The notes under the pieces: model-generated
Told to the model about the DNA's origin: nothing
Databases searched by the model: none
What the model saw: the letters and a program-made list of their open reading frames with translations, nothing else
Made by a program: the position numbers and the translations under genes
Shown here: positions 1 through 5,148 of the stretch, piece after piece
How the letters are laid out: the number at the start of each line of letters is the position of its first letter
Numbering within the stretch: the first letter of the stretch is position 1
Source: Thermoplasmata archaeon
GTDB taxonomy: Archaea > Thermoplasmatota > Thermoplasmata > Thermoplasmatales > Thermoplasmataceae
Direction of reading: 5' to 3'
Length of the DNA stretch: 5,148 nt
NCBI GenBank assembly: GCA_021792045.1
Contig: JAJYVJ010000126.1
Coordinates: 1-5,148, forward strand

Positions 1-770
1 CCCCTTAGTCTACCGCTAACCTTGGTTTCAGATGTGTTTCTCAAAGTTGCTTGCACCGATAAAGAAGCTGCTTTTGAAGGGTACTTTTCAAGAGTAGTCT
101 GCACATAGGGATTCAAAATATTTATCGACCCTTTAGCTGAGATTGTAACCCGTTTCCAAATCCCCATATTCTTGTCAGGAGGAGAAGGATTCCAGTCAAC
201 CCAAGAGATAGCTAAATCGTTAGCTTTAGGCGGGAACACCTCTATTGCAATGACATTGACAGCGTCAACTTTCATTAAACCTGTTATATCAAACTCAAAC
301 GTTCTAAAAGTACCAACGATATTTTCCGATTTACCAATTAATTTTGAATTGAACCATACATTCGCTCTATAATTCAAACCAAACAGATTTAGGAAAACAT
401 GTTTACCGGCAAAAGGCTGCGGAAGAAACACCTCACAACGGTACCACCAAGAACACGCAAATGGACTGTTTGGTGGCATTTCCTGATTTGAATATATAGT
501 ACCAATTTTATATTCCATGCCAGGGAGATCACGAAGATTCATGCCACAATAAGGATCTTCAAAGATGTTGTTAGAAAGGAGTCCTGCCATAACTGTTTGG
601 GGGACTTCTACTGGATACCAGCCTTCAGCGGAAAATGACAAGGAAGAAATCTCTTCTCCAGAAAATTTTACCTTTTCTGATGTTTGCATCTTCCAGTTCT
701 TGTTGATATCTGTTGGACCAAAGTTAGAATCTAGTATATATACCTCGTTCTGCTTGATTTCGGGTTGCAT
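1..770 (-). CDS. Glycoside hydrolase family 2 enzyme, exo-beta-D-glucosaminidase/beta-mannosidase-like, N-terminal part
   Basis: The reading frame is open from an ATG at 770 to the left edge (256 residues); the catalytic barrel lies outside the window. Residues about 25-215 form the GH2 sugar-binding jelly-roll domain. Visible hallmarks are GWYPVEVPQTVMAGL (50-64), DPYCGMNLR (72-80), MPPNSPFACSWWYR (98-111), GLNYRANVWFN (131-141), and VDWNPSPPDKNMGIW (191-205). The last is typical of the subfamily holding exo-beta-D-glucosaminidases and related mannosidases, rather than classical LacZ. From about residue 216 the Ig-like domain begins. There is no hydrophobic signal segment at the N-terminus, so the enzyme is probably cytoplasmic and would act on imported oligosaccharides. 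The ATG is chosen because GGTGATC, complementary to the archaeal 16S 3' end, lies just before it; TTG (782) and GTG (779) are also in frame but fall in or beside that site. Family call firm; substrate (glucosamine or mannose) open because the active-site residues are not visible. Confidence 0.93.
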   Translation of the reverse strand, partial: MQPEIKQNEVYILDSNFGPTDINKNWKMQTSEKVKFSGEEISSLSFSAEGWYPVEVPQTVMAGLLSNNIFEDPYCGMNLRDLPGMEYKIGTIYSNQEMPPNSPFACSWWYRCEVFLPQPFAGKHVFLNLFGLNYRANVWFNSKLIGKSENIVGTFRTFEFDITGLMKVDAVNVIAIEVFPPKANDLAISWVDWNPSPPDKNMGIWKRVTISAKGSINILNPYVQTTLEKYPSKAASLSVQATLRNTSETKVSGRLR

Positions 771-773
771 AAT

Positions 774-780
774 GATCACC
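774..780 (-). promoter_or_regulatory. Ribosome binding site of the GH2 gene
   Basis: On the minus strand GGTGATC lies three bases before the ATG at 770. It matches seven bases of the complement of the usual archaeal 16S 3' end. The in-frame TTG (782) and GTG (779) overlap this motif, so it favours the ATG as the true start. It is the only clear Shine-Dalgarno site among the four genes of the window. Confidence 0.6.
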
Positions 781-809
781 AATTTCTCTTTTCTATCTGC
801 TTAGAAAAT

Positions 810-822
810 ATGGATAATCCAT
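810..822. promoter_or_regulatory. Palindrome ATGGAT-A-ATCCAT, candidate operator
   Basis: Two perfect six-base arms flank one central base. The site lies between the TATA-like box at 827-836 and the predicted transcription start of the GH2 gene (about 805), where a bound repressor could block initiation. The symmetry and position are seen; the operator role is inferred. No second copy was found upstream of the ROK or SIS genes. Confidence 0.35.
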
Positions 823-826
823 CCCA

Positions 827-836
827 CTTATAAAAA
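827..836 (-). promoter_or_regulatory. TATA-like box for the GH2 gene
   Basis: On the minus strand the site reads TTTTTATAAG, a good archaeal TATA box. With the usual distance of about 25 bases, transcription would start near 805 and leave a leader of about 35 bases carrying the GGTGATC site. A second candidate, ATAAATAA at 889-896, lies further upstream. The box overlaps the stop codon of the degenerate frame 828-1121. Confidence 0.45.
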
Positions 837-1121
837 TTCGCATTTTAGACCACTAGGTTGAATTCTTCCAAATGATATTTTCCCTACCTTATTTATACAT
901 ATTTCTGAAGTTCTATTATTCAAGGCATCGCCATATTCTGGCCTTATTCAGTGTTTGGATAGTGTAGTCTTAACTACATTGTGTGCAGCAGATTCAACTC
1001 TAAATGCCACTCTTTTAGATATATTGTCGTGATTCTGCTTCTTCTTAAGCATGTAGTATGTTGCTCCTGGCATGTTCCTTGAAGCGGCAAGATAGAAGAA
1101 GGGACGATTTGACCAGACAAC
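828..1121 (-). pseudogene. Degenerate coding remnant with one in-frame TGA, family not recognised
   Basis: Reading the minus strand from the codon after a TAA (1122-1124), one frame continues for 57 codons to a TGA (948-950) and then for 39 more to a TAA (828-830). The protein looks natural: it starts with NRPFFYLAASRNMPGATYY, continues with ISKRVAFRVESAAHNVVKTT, and after the TGA reads IRPEYGDALNN and ends KISFGRIQPSGLKCEFL. A methionine (codon at 1072-1070) lies inside the conserved-looking stretch, so the remnant probably lacks its true N-terminus. It begins only 13 bases past the stop of the ROK gene, as if the upstream part was cut off. I do not recognise the family; the C-terminus of a mobile-element protein is possible given the neighbouring transposase debris. 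A noncoding spacer that stays open by chance is the alternative. Confidence 0.45.
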
Positions 1122-1137
1122 TTATTCATGAATCAAA

Positions 1138-2088
1138 TCAGCGGTTTCGATACTTACGAAATTTTGGTTGGGTAGCATATAACCATAAACCAATTAAAAA
1201 AGCATTTTCGCCTAGAGCGCTCATTTCAACCCTTACATTCTCGGACGCTATAGGATTGCAGTTAGATTTGACAAAAAGTTGAATGCGGTTCGCAAATCTT
1301 TTACTCACTCCGAGTCCAACTTTTCCATTTAAAATTACGTAATCTGGCATGAGAGTATTTACAAGATTCACGATCTCAATAGACACCCTGTTTACTATTT
1401 TATTTAGGAATCCAGAAGGCAGTTCAGTCCCAGAATCAAATTGTTTAAAGACTGTTCCCAGATCTGCCTTAGCATTTTTTTCGATGATTGCCATTTTTGT
1501 TTTAGCTCCTATTTTCTGGGCTCCATTAAATCTTCTCTCAATACTTTTCCCAGAAATCTCATCTTCCAATTTTATTGTCTTCGATGTTTTGCAAGAAAAA
1601 TCTCCATATAAATTCCATCCGACAGATCCAGCTACTGGTCTAACCAAATTTAGTACGGTATCTTCAAGCACTATGCCGGCGCCTACTCCCGTTCCTATAA
1701 TTAGAGATATTAAGTTCCTTGACTTTAGAAATTCAGCTTCAGCAATAACAGCTGATGCTCGATCATCAATAATAAACGGTCTAAAACCTGTTTTTTTTTC
1801 AACTTCCCTGACCAAATCGAAGTTTTTGGAACCACTAATATTTGGCGCAGAAGTTACAATATCGTTTTTTCCTACACTTCCTGGTATATCTATCGCAACA
1901 AAATCTAATTTTTGTATACCTATAACTTTCAATATTTCGTCACAAACTCCGGTAACGAGCTCTTGCATATTATTTGATGAATTCATTACGACCCACTTTT
2001 TCTTTATAGAATTACTATTACAGACGATCCCATATGCTGTCTTTGTACCTCCAATATCTATAGATAATCCATTAATCGCTGGAATCAC
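1138..2088 (-). CDS. ROK-family sugar kinase with degenerate zinc motif
   Basis: The 316-residue protein has the ROK/actin-fold kinase layout. SIDIGGTKTAYG (9-20) is the N-terminal phosphate-binding loop. IDDRASAVIAE (107-117) matches the ROK 'NDAN' block, with D109 in the place of the catalytic base. GTGVGAGIV (132-140) is the second phosphate loop and PDYVILNGKVG near residue 250 the nucleotide-site strand. The likely reaction is ATP-dependent phosphorylation of a hexose or amino sugar in the cytoplasm. The usual ROK segment GEIGH...CxCGxxGCxE is altered: AGSVGW (153-158) replaces the Glu and His, and in the aligned stretch 166-175 only the first Cys (C166) and the closing Glu (E175) remain. 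The start is GTG; a TGA lies three codons upstream in frame and no later start precedes the phosphate loop. The gene lies between the SIS and GH2 genes on the same strand, so a sugar-salvage role is likely. A transcriptional repressor is unlikely because there is no N-terminal DNA-binding domain. Confidence 0.92.
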   Translation of the reverse strand: MIPAINGLSIDIGGTKTAYGIVCNSNSIKKKWVVMNSSNNMQELVTGVCDEILKVIGIQKLDFVAIDIPGSVGKNDIVTSAPNISGSKNFDLVREVEKKTGFRPFIIDDRASAVIAEAEFLKSRNLISLIIGTGVGAGIVLEDTVLNLVRPVAGSVGWNLYGDFSCKTSKTIKLEDEISGKSIERRFNGAQKIGAKTKMAIIEKNAKADLGTVFKQFDSGTELPSGFLNKIVNRVSIEIVNLVNTLMPDYVILNGKVGLGVSKRFANRIQLFVKSNCNPIASENVRVEMSALGENAFLIGLWLYATQPKFRKYRNR

Positions 2089-2104
2089 GACCCTTCATGA
2101 TCAT

Positions 2105-2112
2105 AATTTAAA
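2105..2112 (-). promoter_or_regulatory. Candidate TATA-like box for the ROK kinase gene
   Basis: The minus strand reads TTTAAATT, centred about 20 bases before the GTG start. This is slightly closer than ideal for a leaderless transcript, and a weaker AATTAAG lies at 2117-2123. An AAGGG two bases before the GTG is too close to be a normal ribosome binding site. An 8-base palindrome, ATGATCAT, lies at 2097-2104. Weak call. Confidence 0.3.
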
Positions 2113-2309
2113 GTGGCTTAATTGTTTCCTATGGGACCTCAATACGAGAGAAAAAAGACGTATTTTGGCGCACACATGATTACAGTATTCAAAACAAATT
2201 CTAATTATACATCAGGTCTAGTTTGTGATGGTACACTATTTTCAAATGAAGATGCAATTATTGTCATGGCATGAACAGCTATGTGCTTACTATGTACATA
2301 AGTTGAATA

Positions 2310-2323
2310 CTATTCTAGAATAG
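2310..2323. repeat. Perfect 14-base palindrome CTATTCTAGAATAG
   Basis: The two seven-base halves are exact reverse complements with no spacer. A separate perfect 10-base palindrome (TATGTACATA) ends ten bases upstream. The pair lies directly before the frame of the transposase-like remnant, so it may be a leftover element end or a regulator site. Function unknown. Confidence 0.5.
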
Positions 2324-2717
2324 GTGTTGAAGTACAACACAAGAGGGTTTTACAACCATAATGTTGGAAACAAGTACTATGCTTACCGAATCATACCAAA
2401 GTGGTTAAAGGTAACGAAAACTAAAAAGACACTCCCGCCTGATGTAGATGGGCGCTGTGATCATGAGCGGCCTTGTTAAGGATTAGGTCATGGGAATACT
2501 GTCCGATCCTTAAGACGGCATCAACGCACTTCTATATGGTAAAGCTGAAAGGACATTAATGTTAGTCCTGAAAGAGATATATCCATACTTTTACGAGAGA
2601 ATAATATACTATGTCATTCTGAGGAATATAAAGCAACTGTCAGTAAAATCTCTAAAAAAATTAAGGGAGTTTGTAGAAAAACTTGAGACAGATCTGAGCA
2701 TGTTGTGTAAAAAATGA
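2324..2717 (+). pseudogene. Broken transposase-like remnant (N-terminal region, two pieces)
   Basis: Two plus-strand pieces look like parts of one ancient protein. The first (2324-2479, after a TAG) contains YNTRGFYNHNVGNKYYAYRI followed by a basic stretch and ends in TAA. The second (2514-2717) starts DGINALLYGKAERTLMLVLK, continues EIYPYFYERIIYYVILRNIK and ends in TGA. The pattern of a short YYAYR strand, then a helical block with 'YPYFYERI...YVILR' before the catalytic domain, recalls the N-terminal region of IS4/IS1634-type archaeal transposases. This resemblance is from memory of the family style, and the exact family is not fixed. No DDE catalytic domain follows, since the SIS gene's 3' end begins at 2784 on the other strand. 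The remnant separates the SIS and ROK genes and would break any former operon. Confidence 0.5.
2476..2513. repeat. Inverted repeat TTAAGGAT / ATCCTTAA
   Basis: Two perfect eight-base arms (2476-2483 and 2506-2513) enclose 22 bases. The repeat covers the break between the two pieces of the transposase-like remnant, and each arm contains an in-frame stop (TAA). It could be chance or the scar of an excision; no T-run follows, so it is not a convincing terminator. Confidence 0.35.
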
Positions 2718-2783
2718 TGAGTTATGGGCTAATGAAAGAAATAATTACAAGCATATGGGGGACAAATCAACGCAAACGGTCGC

Positions 2784-3548
2784 TTACAGTCCTATATGCC
2801 TTGAATACAATTTTCTGTATTTAGCCAATATTTCGTCCATTTTTTTCTCACTATCTGGATCAAAGGCACGTACAGGGTTAACTGAAATATTTTTTTTCTC
2901 GTGTATTAACTGTTCAGCGCTCTTTATAGATAATAAATTTGCGACAGCTATCGCACCTATGCTTGACAACGGTCCTAATTGTAACTTGTCAATTTCTATT
3001 GACACATCGGAGTCTGGCACACCAGTATCAATCAAAACGTCGGCAACATCAATAATGGATTTACCCGTTGGGTGTTTAGAAAGAGAATTTGCAGATCTGT
3101 GCTTGGAAGTAACACCAATTACTTTGCCACCCATCTCCTTAAATCTTATTGCTACTTCCAGTGTCACCGGCGTAGAACCACTATGAGTAAAGACTACAAG
3201 AGAATCCTGTGGATGAATAATATAACTCTTTAAAATTGCTGCTCCGTAACTTGCATCGTTTTCAAGATGGTCAAACTGAGCAAAGCCCATGTTCCCTACT
3301 ATAGAGGTAAAAAACGAGAGCGGAAGTTCAATCATAGGTATAAAACCTACAATGCCACCGTACCTGGGGTATATTTCTTGAACTGGCAAAGCCGAGTGCC
3401 CCGATCCAAATAGAAAAGTGGCGTGTTCTTTTGTTATACTATCTTTTATTATTTTGGCGGCTTTAGCAATATTTCTAGCTTGATTTCGTTCAATATCCGT
3501 AATTATTGTCTTTGCGTTTTTAGTCCACTGATTACAATAATCAACCAT
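2784..3548 (-). CDS. SIS-domain sugar-phosphate protein, UPF0309 type
   Basis: The protein has 254 residues from the ATG at 3548, close to the roughly 245-250 usual for UPF0309 proteins. A helical N-terminus (1-40) is followed by the SIS fold: FLFGSGHSALPVQEIYPRYGG (45-65) is the first sugar-phosphate loop, VVFTHSGSTPVTLEVA (118-133) holds the Ser-rich phosphate-binding turn, and KVIGVTS (142-148) is the next strand. DTGVPDSDVSIEI (174-186) and LGPLSSIGA are marks of the UPF0309 branch. SIS domains bind phosphosugars and serve as isomerases, deaminases or regulators; there is no DNA-binding domain here, so an enzyme is more likely. A TTG four codons upstream (3560) is an alternative start, but the ATG fits the TATA-like box at 3571-3578 for a leaderless transcript. 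Next to a ROK kinase and a GH2 enzyme, it probably converts the phosphorylated sugar, for example glucosamine-6-phosphate; that step is inferred. Confidence 0.92.
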   Translation of the reverse strand: MVDYCNQWTKNAKTIITDIERNQARNIAKAAKIIKDSITKEHATFLFGSGHSALPVQEIYPRYGGIVGFIPMIELPLSFFTSIVGNMGFAQFDHLENDASYGAAILKSYIIHPQDSLVVFTHSGSTPVTLEVAIRFKEMGGKVIGVTSKHRSANSLSKHPTGKSIIDVADVLIDTGVPDSDVSIEIDKLQLGPLSSIGAIAVANLLSIKSAEQLIHEKKNISVNPVRAFDPDSEKKMDEILAKYRKLYSRHIGL

Positions 3549-3570
3549 GGGAAGCCCCAACTATACTATC

Positions 3571-3578
3571 GATATTAA
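3571..3578 (-). promoter_or_regulatory. TATA-like box for the SIS gene
   Basis: The minus strand reads TTAATATC, centred about 26 bases before the ATG at 3548. This spacing would start the transcript at the ATG itself, in agreement with the lack of a ribosome binding site. An 8-base palindrome, TATCGATA (3567-3574), overlaps it. Confidence 0.4.
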
Positions 3579-3595
3579 CTTTAGGCACAAAATAA

Positions 3596-4079
3596 GTGTG
3601 TCAGGAAATAAAAGGTTGGATCAAGCTGCATGCTTCCGTTGCAACAGATCATGTGAATGCACAGGGGATTGCGATCTCTTCTGTACACAGCCGTGATGCT
3701 CAGATGCCTCCTTTACTTGTCACCGGAGAGCAAGATCAAGTATTCGCAGACAGGGCATATGATTCCCGAAGGATATTCGATCTTCTGAATTAAAAAGTCA
3801 CGGATGCAATCATACCTCTCAGAAAGAACTTCAGGACAATTGCAAGGAGATCTCCTCATAGAAATGTAACTGCAAGACAGATCCGTAAACTGGGAGAAGA
3901 AGAGTGGAGGGGAACCACAATTATGGCAGAAGATGGATCATCGAGATATATTTCTATGGCGCGAAAAAAGTCATGGGTGAAATTATCATGCAGCGAGGCT
4001 TGAATGTGTAATAGAGGAAATAGGACTGAAGGTGCTGTATTACAATTATCTGAGAAGTGATACAATGGCTTATGAATAA
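3596..4079 (+). pseudogene. IS4/IS5-superfamily DDE transposase, 5'-truncated and frameshifted
   Basis: The remnant starts inside the catalytic domain at KGWIKLHASVATDHVN, so the N-terminus and the first catalytic Asp are missing. VFADRAYDSR carries the second Asp (codon 3749-3751). A TAA at 3791-3793 interrupts the frame (probably a former GAA), after which KVTDAIIPLRKNF continues. One base appears lost near 3908-3910; in the new frame YGRRWIIEIYFYGAK (3922-3966) gives a perfect Y-(2)-R-(3)-E-(6)-K signature with the catalytic Glu at 3943-3945. A second single-base loss near 4008 shifts to VIEEIGLKVLYYNYLRSDT and the natural stop TAA at 4077-4079. All three lesions can be placed because the protein reads through them sensibly. 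The copy is inactive. Its left end has been lost 48 bases before the SIS start, and no terminal inverted repeats were found. Confidence 0.9.
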
Positions 4080-4108
4080 TCCTTCACTCTTGTTCTCCAA
4101 AATAACAA

Positions 4109-4116
4109 TTAATAAT
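4109..4116 (+). promoter_or_regulatory. TATA-like box for the DUF763 gene
   Basis: TTAATAAT is centred about 27 bases before the ATG at 4140, the distance expected for a leaderless archaeal transcript. No ribosome binding site precedes the ATG. A second AT-rich run (4123-4130) is too close to the start to serve. Confidence 0.4.
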
Positions 4117-4139
4117 AGGCGCTTTAATAATTCTCTTGT

Positions 4140-5148
4140 ATGGAACGAATAGGATCGGCAATTCTTCCGCTTCATTACGGTCACCCCCCGGAAAAGCTCT
4201 TCAGGAGAATGATCCGGCTTTCGGGTATACTTTCTTCACTGATTGTAGAAAAATTCGGAACGGATCAATTGCTTGCAAAGCTTTCAGATCCATTCTGGTT
4301 CCATTCTTTCTCGCTTGCTATCGGCTTTGACTGGAATTCGAGCGGGACAACGACAGCTACCATGGCAGCGCTGAAGGAGTACAGCAACCGAAATGACTCT
4401 TCTTTTAAGATACTAGGCGGAAAGGGTGAAAAGATGTCATCCATTCGCCCTGAGGCAATAGAATTCATTGCTTCAGGATTTATAAATGAGTCCAAAATAT
4501 ATAACGTACTGGATAGGGCAAAAATCATTGCAAGGGTTGACCAGAACCTTCTTCAGGACAGCTATGATCTGTACATGCATTTTATCGTATTGGATGAAAA
4601 GTCAGGTTGGTCAATAATCCAACAGGGCATGAATAAGGTGACTGGGCTGGCAAGAAGATACCACTGGCTCTACAAAACAGCCGTCAACATGATTGATGAC
4701 GGGCGGGCAGGCATTTCGGCGGTAAAGCGGGAAGAAAGTGTTCTTGATTTATCCACCCGCATAAGCAATGAGAACAGGAGAGATATGCTAGATGTAGTCA
4801 GGGATGATCCAATTAGATACAGGCATCTCTTTGGGAACATGAAACAAATGACCCTTTATCCGGAGAACGAGAAGGTGCTGGATCTTAATCAGCGCGTTGA
4901 CTGGAACAAGTTGCGCGAAATTTATGAATACTCACCTTCCGACTTTGGTGAATTGTTCATGATGCATGGGGTAGGCAATTCAACAATCAGGGCAATCTCA
5001 TATCTTGCTGAGATAGTATTCGGTTCGGAACCATCCTTCAAAGATCCCCTAAAGTTTTCATTTGCCCTTGGTGGAAAAGATGGCATACCCAAGCCTGTTA
5101 ACTATGATGATTATGATAGGTGCATTGCTTTCTATTCAGATGTCCTTT
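4140..5148 (+). CDS. DUF763 family protein, C-terminus beyond the window
   Basis: The frame is open from ATG 4140 to the right edge, giving 336 residues; an in-frame TAA at 4128-4130 leaves no other upstream start. Conserved DUF763 features are all present: the N-terminal GSAILPLHYGHPPGKLFRRM (5-24), LSDPFWFHSF (48-57), IGFDWNSSGTTT (61-72) and GGKGEKMS near 93-100. MMHGVGNSTIRAISYLAEIV, with HGVG at 276-279, resembles a helix-hairpin-helix nucleic-acid-binding turn. DUF763 proteins are found in many archaea and some thermophilic bacteria, and their biochemical role is not settled; a DNA- or RNA-linked function is plausible from the hairpin motif. The gene reads cleanly with no lesions and uses more G/C-ending codons than the three sugar genes. 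Its promoter lies in the 60 bases between the transposase remnant and the ATG, so it does not depend on the sugar cluster. Confidence 0.95.
   Translation, partial: MERIGSAILPLHYGHPPEKLFRRMIRLSGILSSLIVEKFGTDQLLAKLSDPFWFHSFSLAIGFDWNSSGTTTATMAALKEYSNRNDSSFKILGGKGEKMSSIRPEAIEFIASGFINESKIYNVLDRAKIIARVDQNLLQDSYDLYMHFIVLDEKSGWSIIQQGMNKVTGLARRYHWLYKTAVNMIDDGRAGISAVKREESVLDLSTRISNENRRDMLDVVRDDPIRYRHLFGNMKQMTLYPENEKVLDLNQRVDWNKLREIYEYSPSDFGELFMMHGVGNSTIRAISYLAEIVFGSEPSFKDPLKFSFALGGKDGIPKPVNYDDYDRCIAFYSDVL

Larger units (their letters stand above)
2089..2323. other. Intergenic stretch without a supported gene
   Basis: Apart from the ROK promoter candidate, no convincing gene is seen. A short plus-strand frame from ATG 2176 (about 32 codons, starting MITVFKTNSNY) ends in TGA and has no recognisable motif. 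The stretch carries two perfect palindromes, TATGTACATA at 2291-2300 and a 14-base one at 2310-2323, directly before the transposase-like remnant. Confidence 0.4.

Noticed and set aside
172..804. Short plus-strand frames over the left end
   Set aside because: The minus strand here encodes a continuous GH2 N-terminal domain that explains the whole stretch.
1124..1133. Palindrome ATTCATGAAT just after the ROK stop
   Set aside because: A perfect 10-base palindrome is short and AT-rich, and no T-run or second copy supports a terminator or operator role.
1349..2179. Long plus-strand open frame of 276 codons opposite the ROK kinase
   Set aside because: It is the antisense shadow of the ROK gene. 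It has no recognisable domain, while the minus strand has all ROK motifs in order.
2727..2741. T-rich run on the minus strand downstream of the SIS gene as a terminator
   Set aside because: The T-run is interrupted and has no stem before it, so the support is too weak.
2755..3186. Plus-strand open frame of 143 codons opposite the SIS gene
   Set aside because: Antisense shadow of a well-supported SIS-domain gene.
3856..4528. Minus-strand frames opposite the transposase remnant and the DUF763 start
   Set aside because: The plus strand carries recognisable transposase and DUF763 motifs; these frames are shadows.
1..5148. CRISPR arrays, tRNA or rRNA genes
   Set aside because: No regularly spaced direct repeats and no cloverleaf or rRNA-like sequence were seen on either strand.

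Overview
The window looks archaeal and most likely comes from the Thermoplasmata (an acidophile of the Thermoplasmatales kind). The evidence is a DUF763 protein, AT-rich archaeal TATA-like boxes about 26-28 bases before start codons that have no ribosome binding site (leaderless style), and one gene with a good match to the archaeal 16S anti-Shine-Dalgarno end. The lineage is an inference; no rRNA or tRNA gene is present to confirm it.

The left two thirds holds three genes on the minus strand. In order of transcription they are a SIS-domain sugar-phosphate protein of the UPF0309 type (2784-3548), a ROK-family sugar kinase with a decayed zinc motif (1138-2088), and the N-terminal 256 residues of a glycoside hydrolase family 2 enzyme that runs off the left edge (1-770). 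The GH2 part most resembles exo-beta-D-glucosaminidase / beta-mannosidase-like enzymes. A reasonable reading is a small cytoplasmic sugar-salvage set: the GH2 enzyme frees a sugar (glucosamine is the leading guess, mannose the alternative), the ROK protein phosphorylates it, and the SIS protein isomerises or deaminates the sugar phosphate. The substrate is inferred only from the families. The three genes are not a tight operon: gaps of 367 and 695 bases separate them, and each start has its own candidate promoter.

The gaps are filled with broken coding sequence. Bases 828-1121 (minus) keep one reading frame with a single TGA and look like the end of an unrecognised protein. Bases 2324-2717 (plus) hold two pieces of a probable transposase N-terminus. 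Bases 3596-4079 (plus) are a 5'-truncated IS4/IS5-superfamily transposase with one nonsense codon and two frameshifts, in which the Y-(2)-R-(3)-E-(6)-K signature can still be rebuilt.

At the right, a DUF763 gene (4140 to the edge) starts on the plus strand 60 bases past the transposase remnant. Its codons end in G or C more often than those of the three sugar genes, which suggests that it is core genome and that the sugar genes with their transposon debris are an accessory segment. No CRISPR array, tRNA, rRNA or clear terminator was seen.
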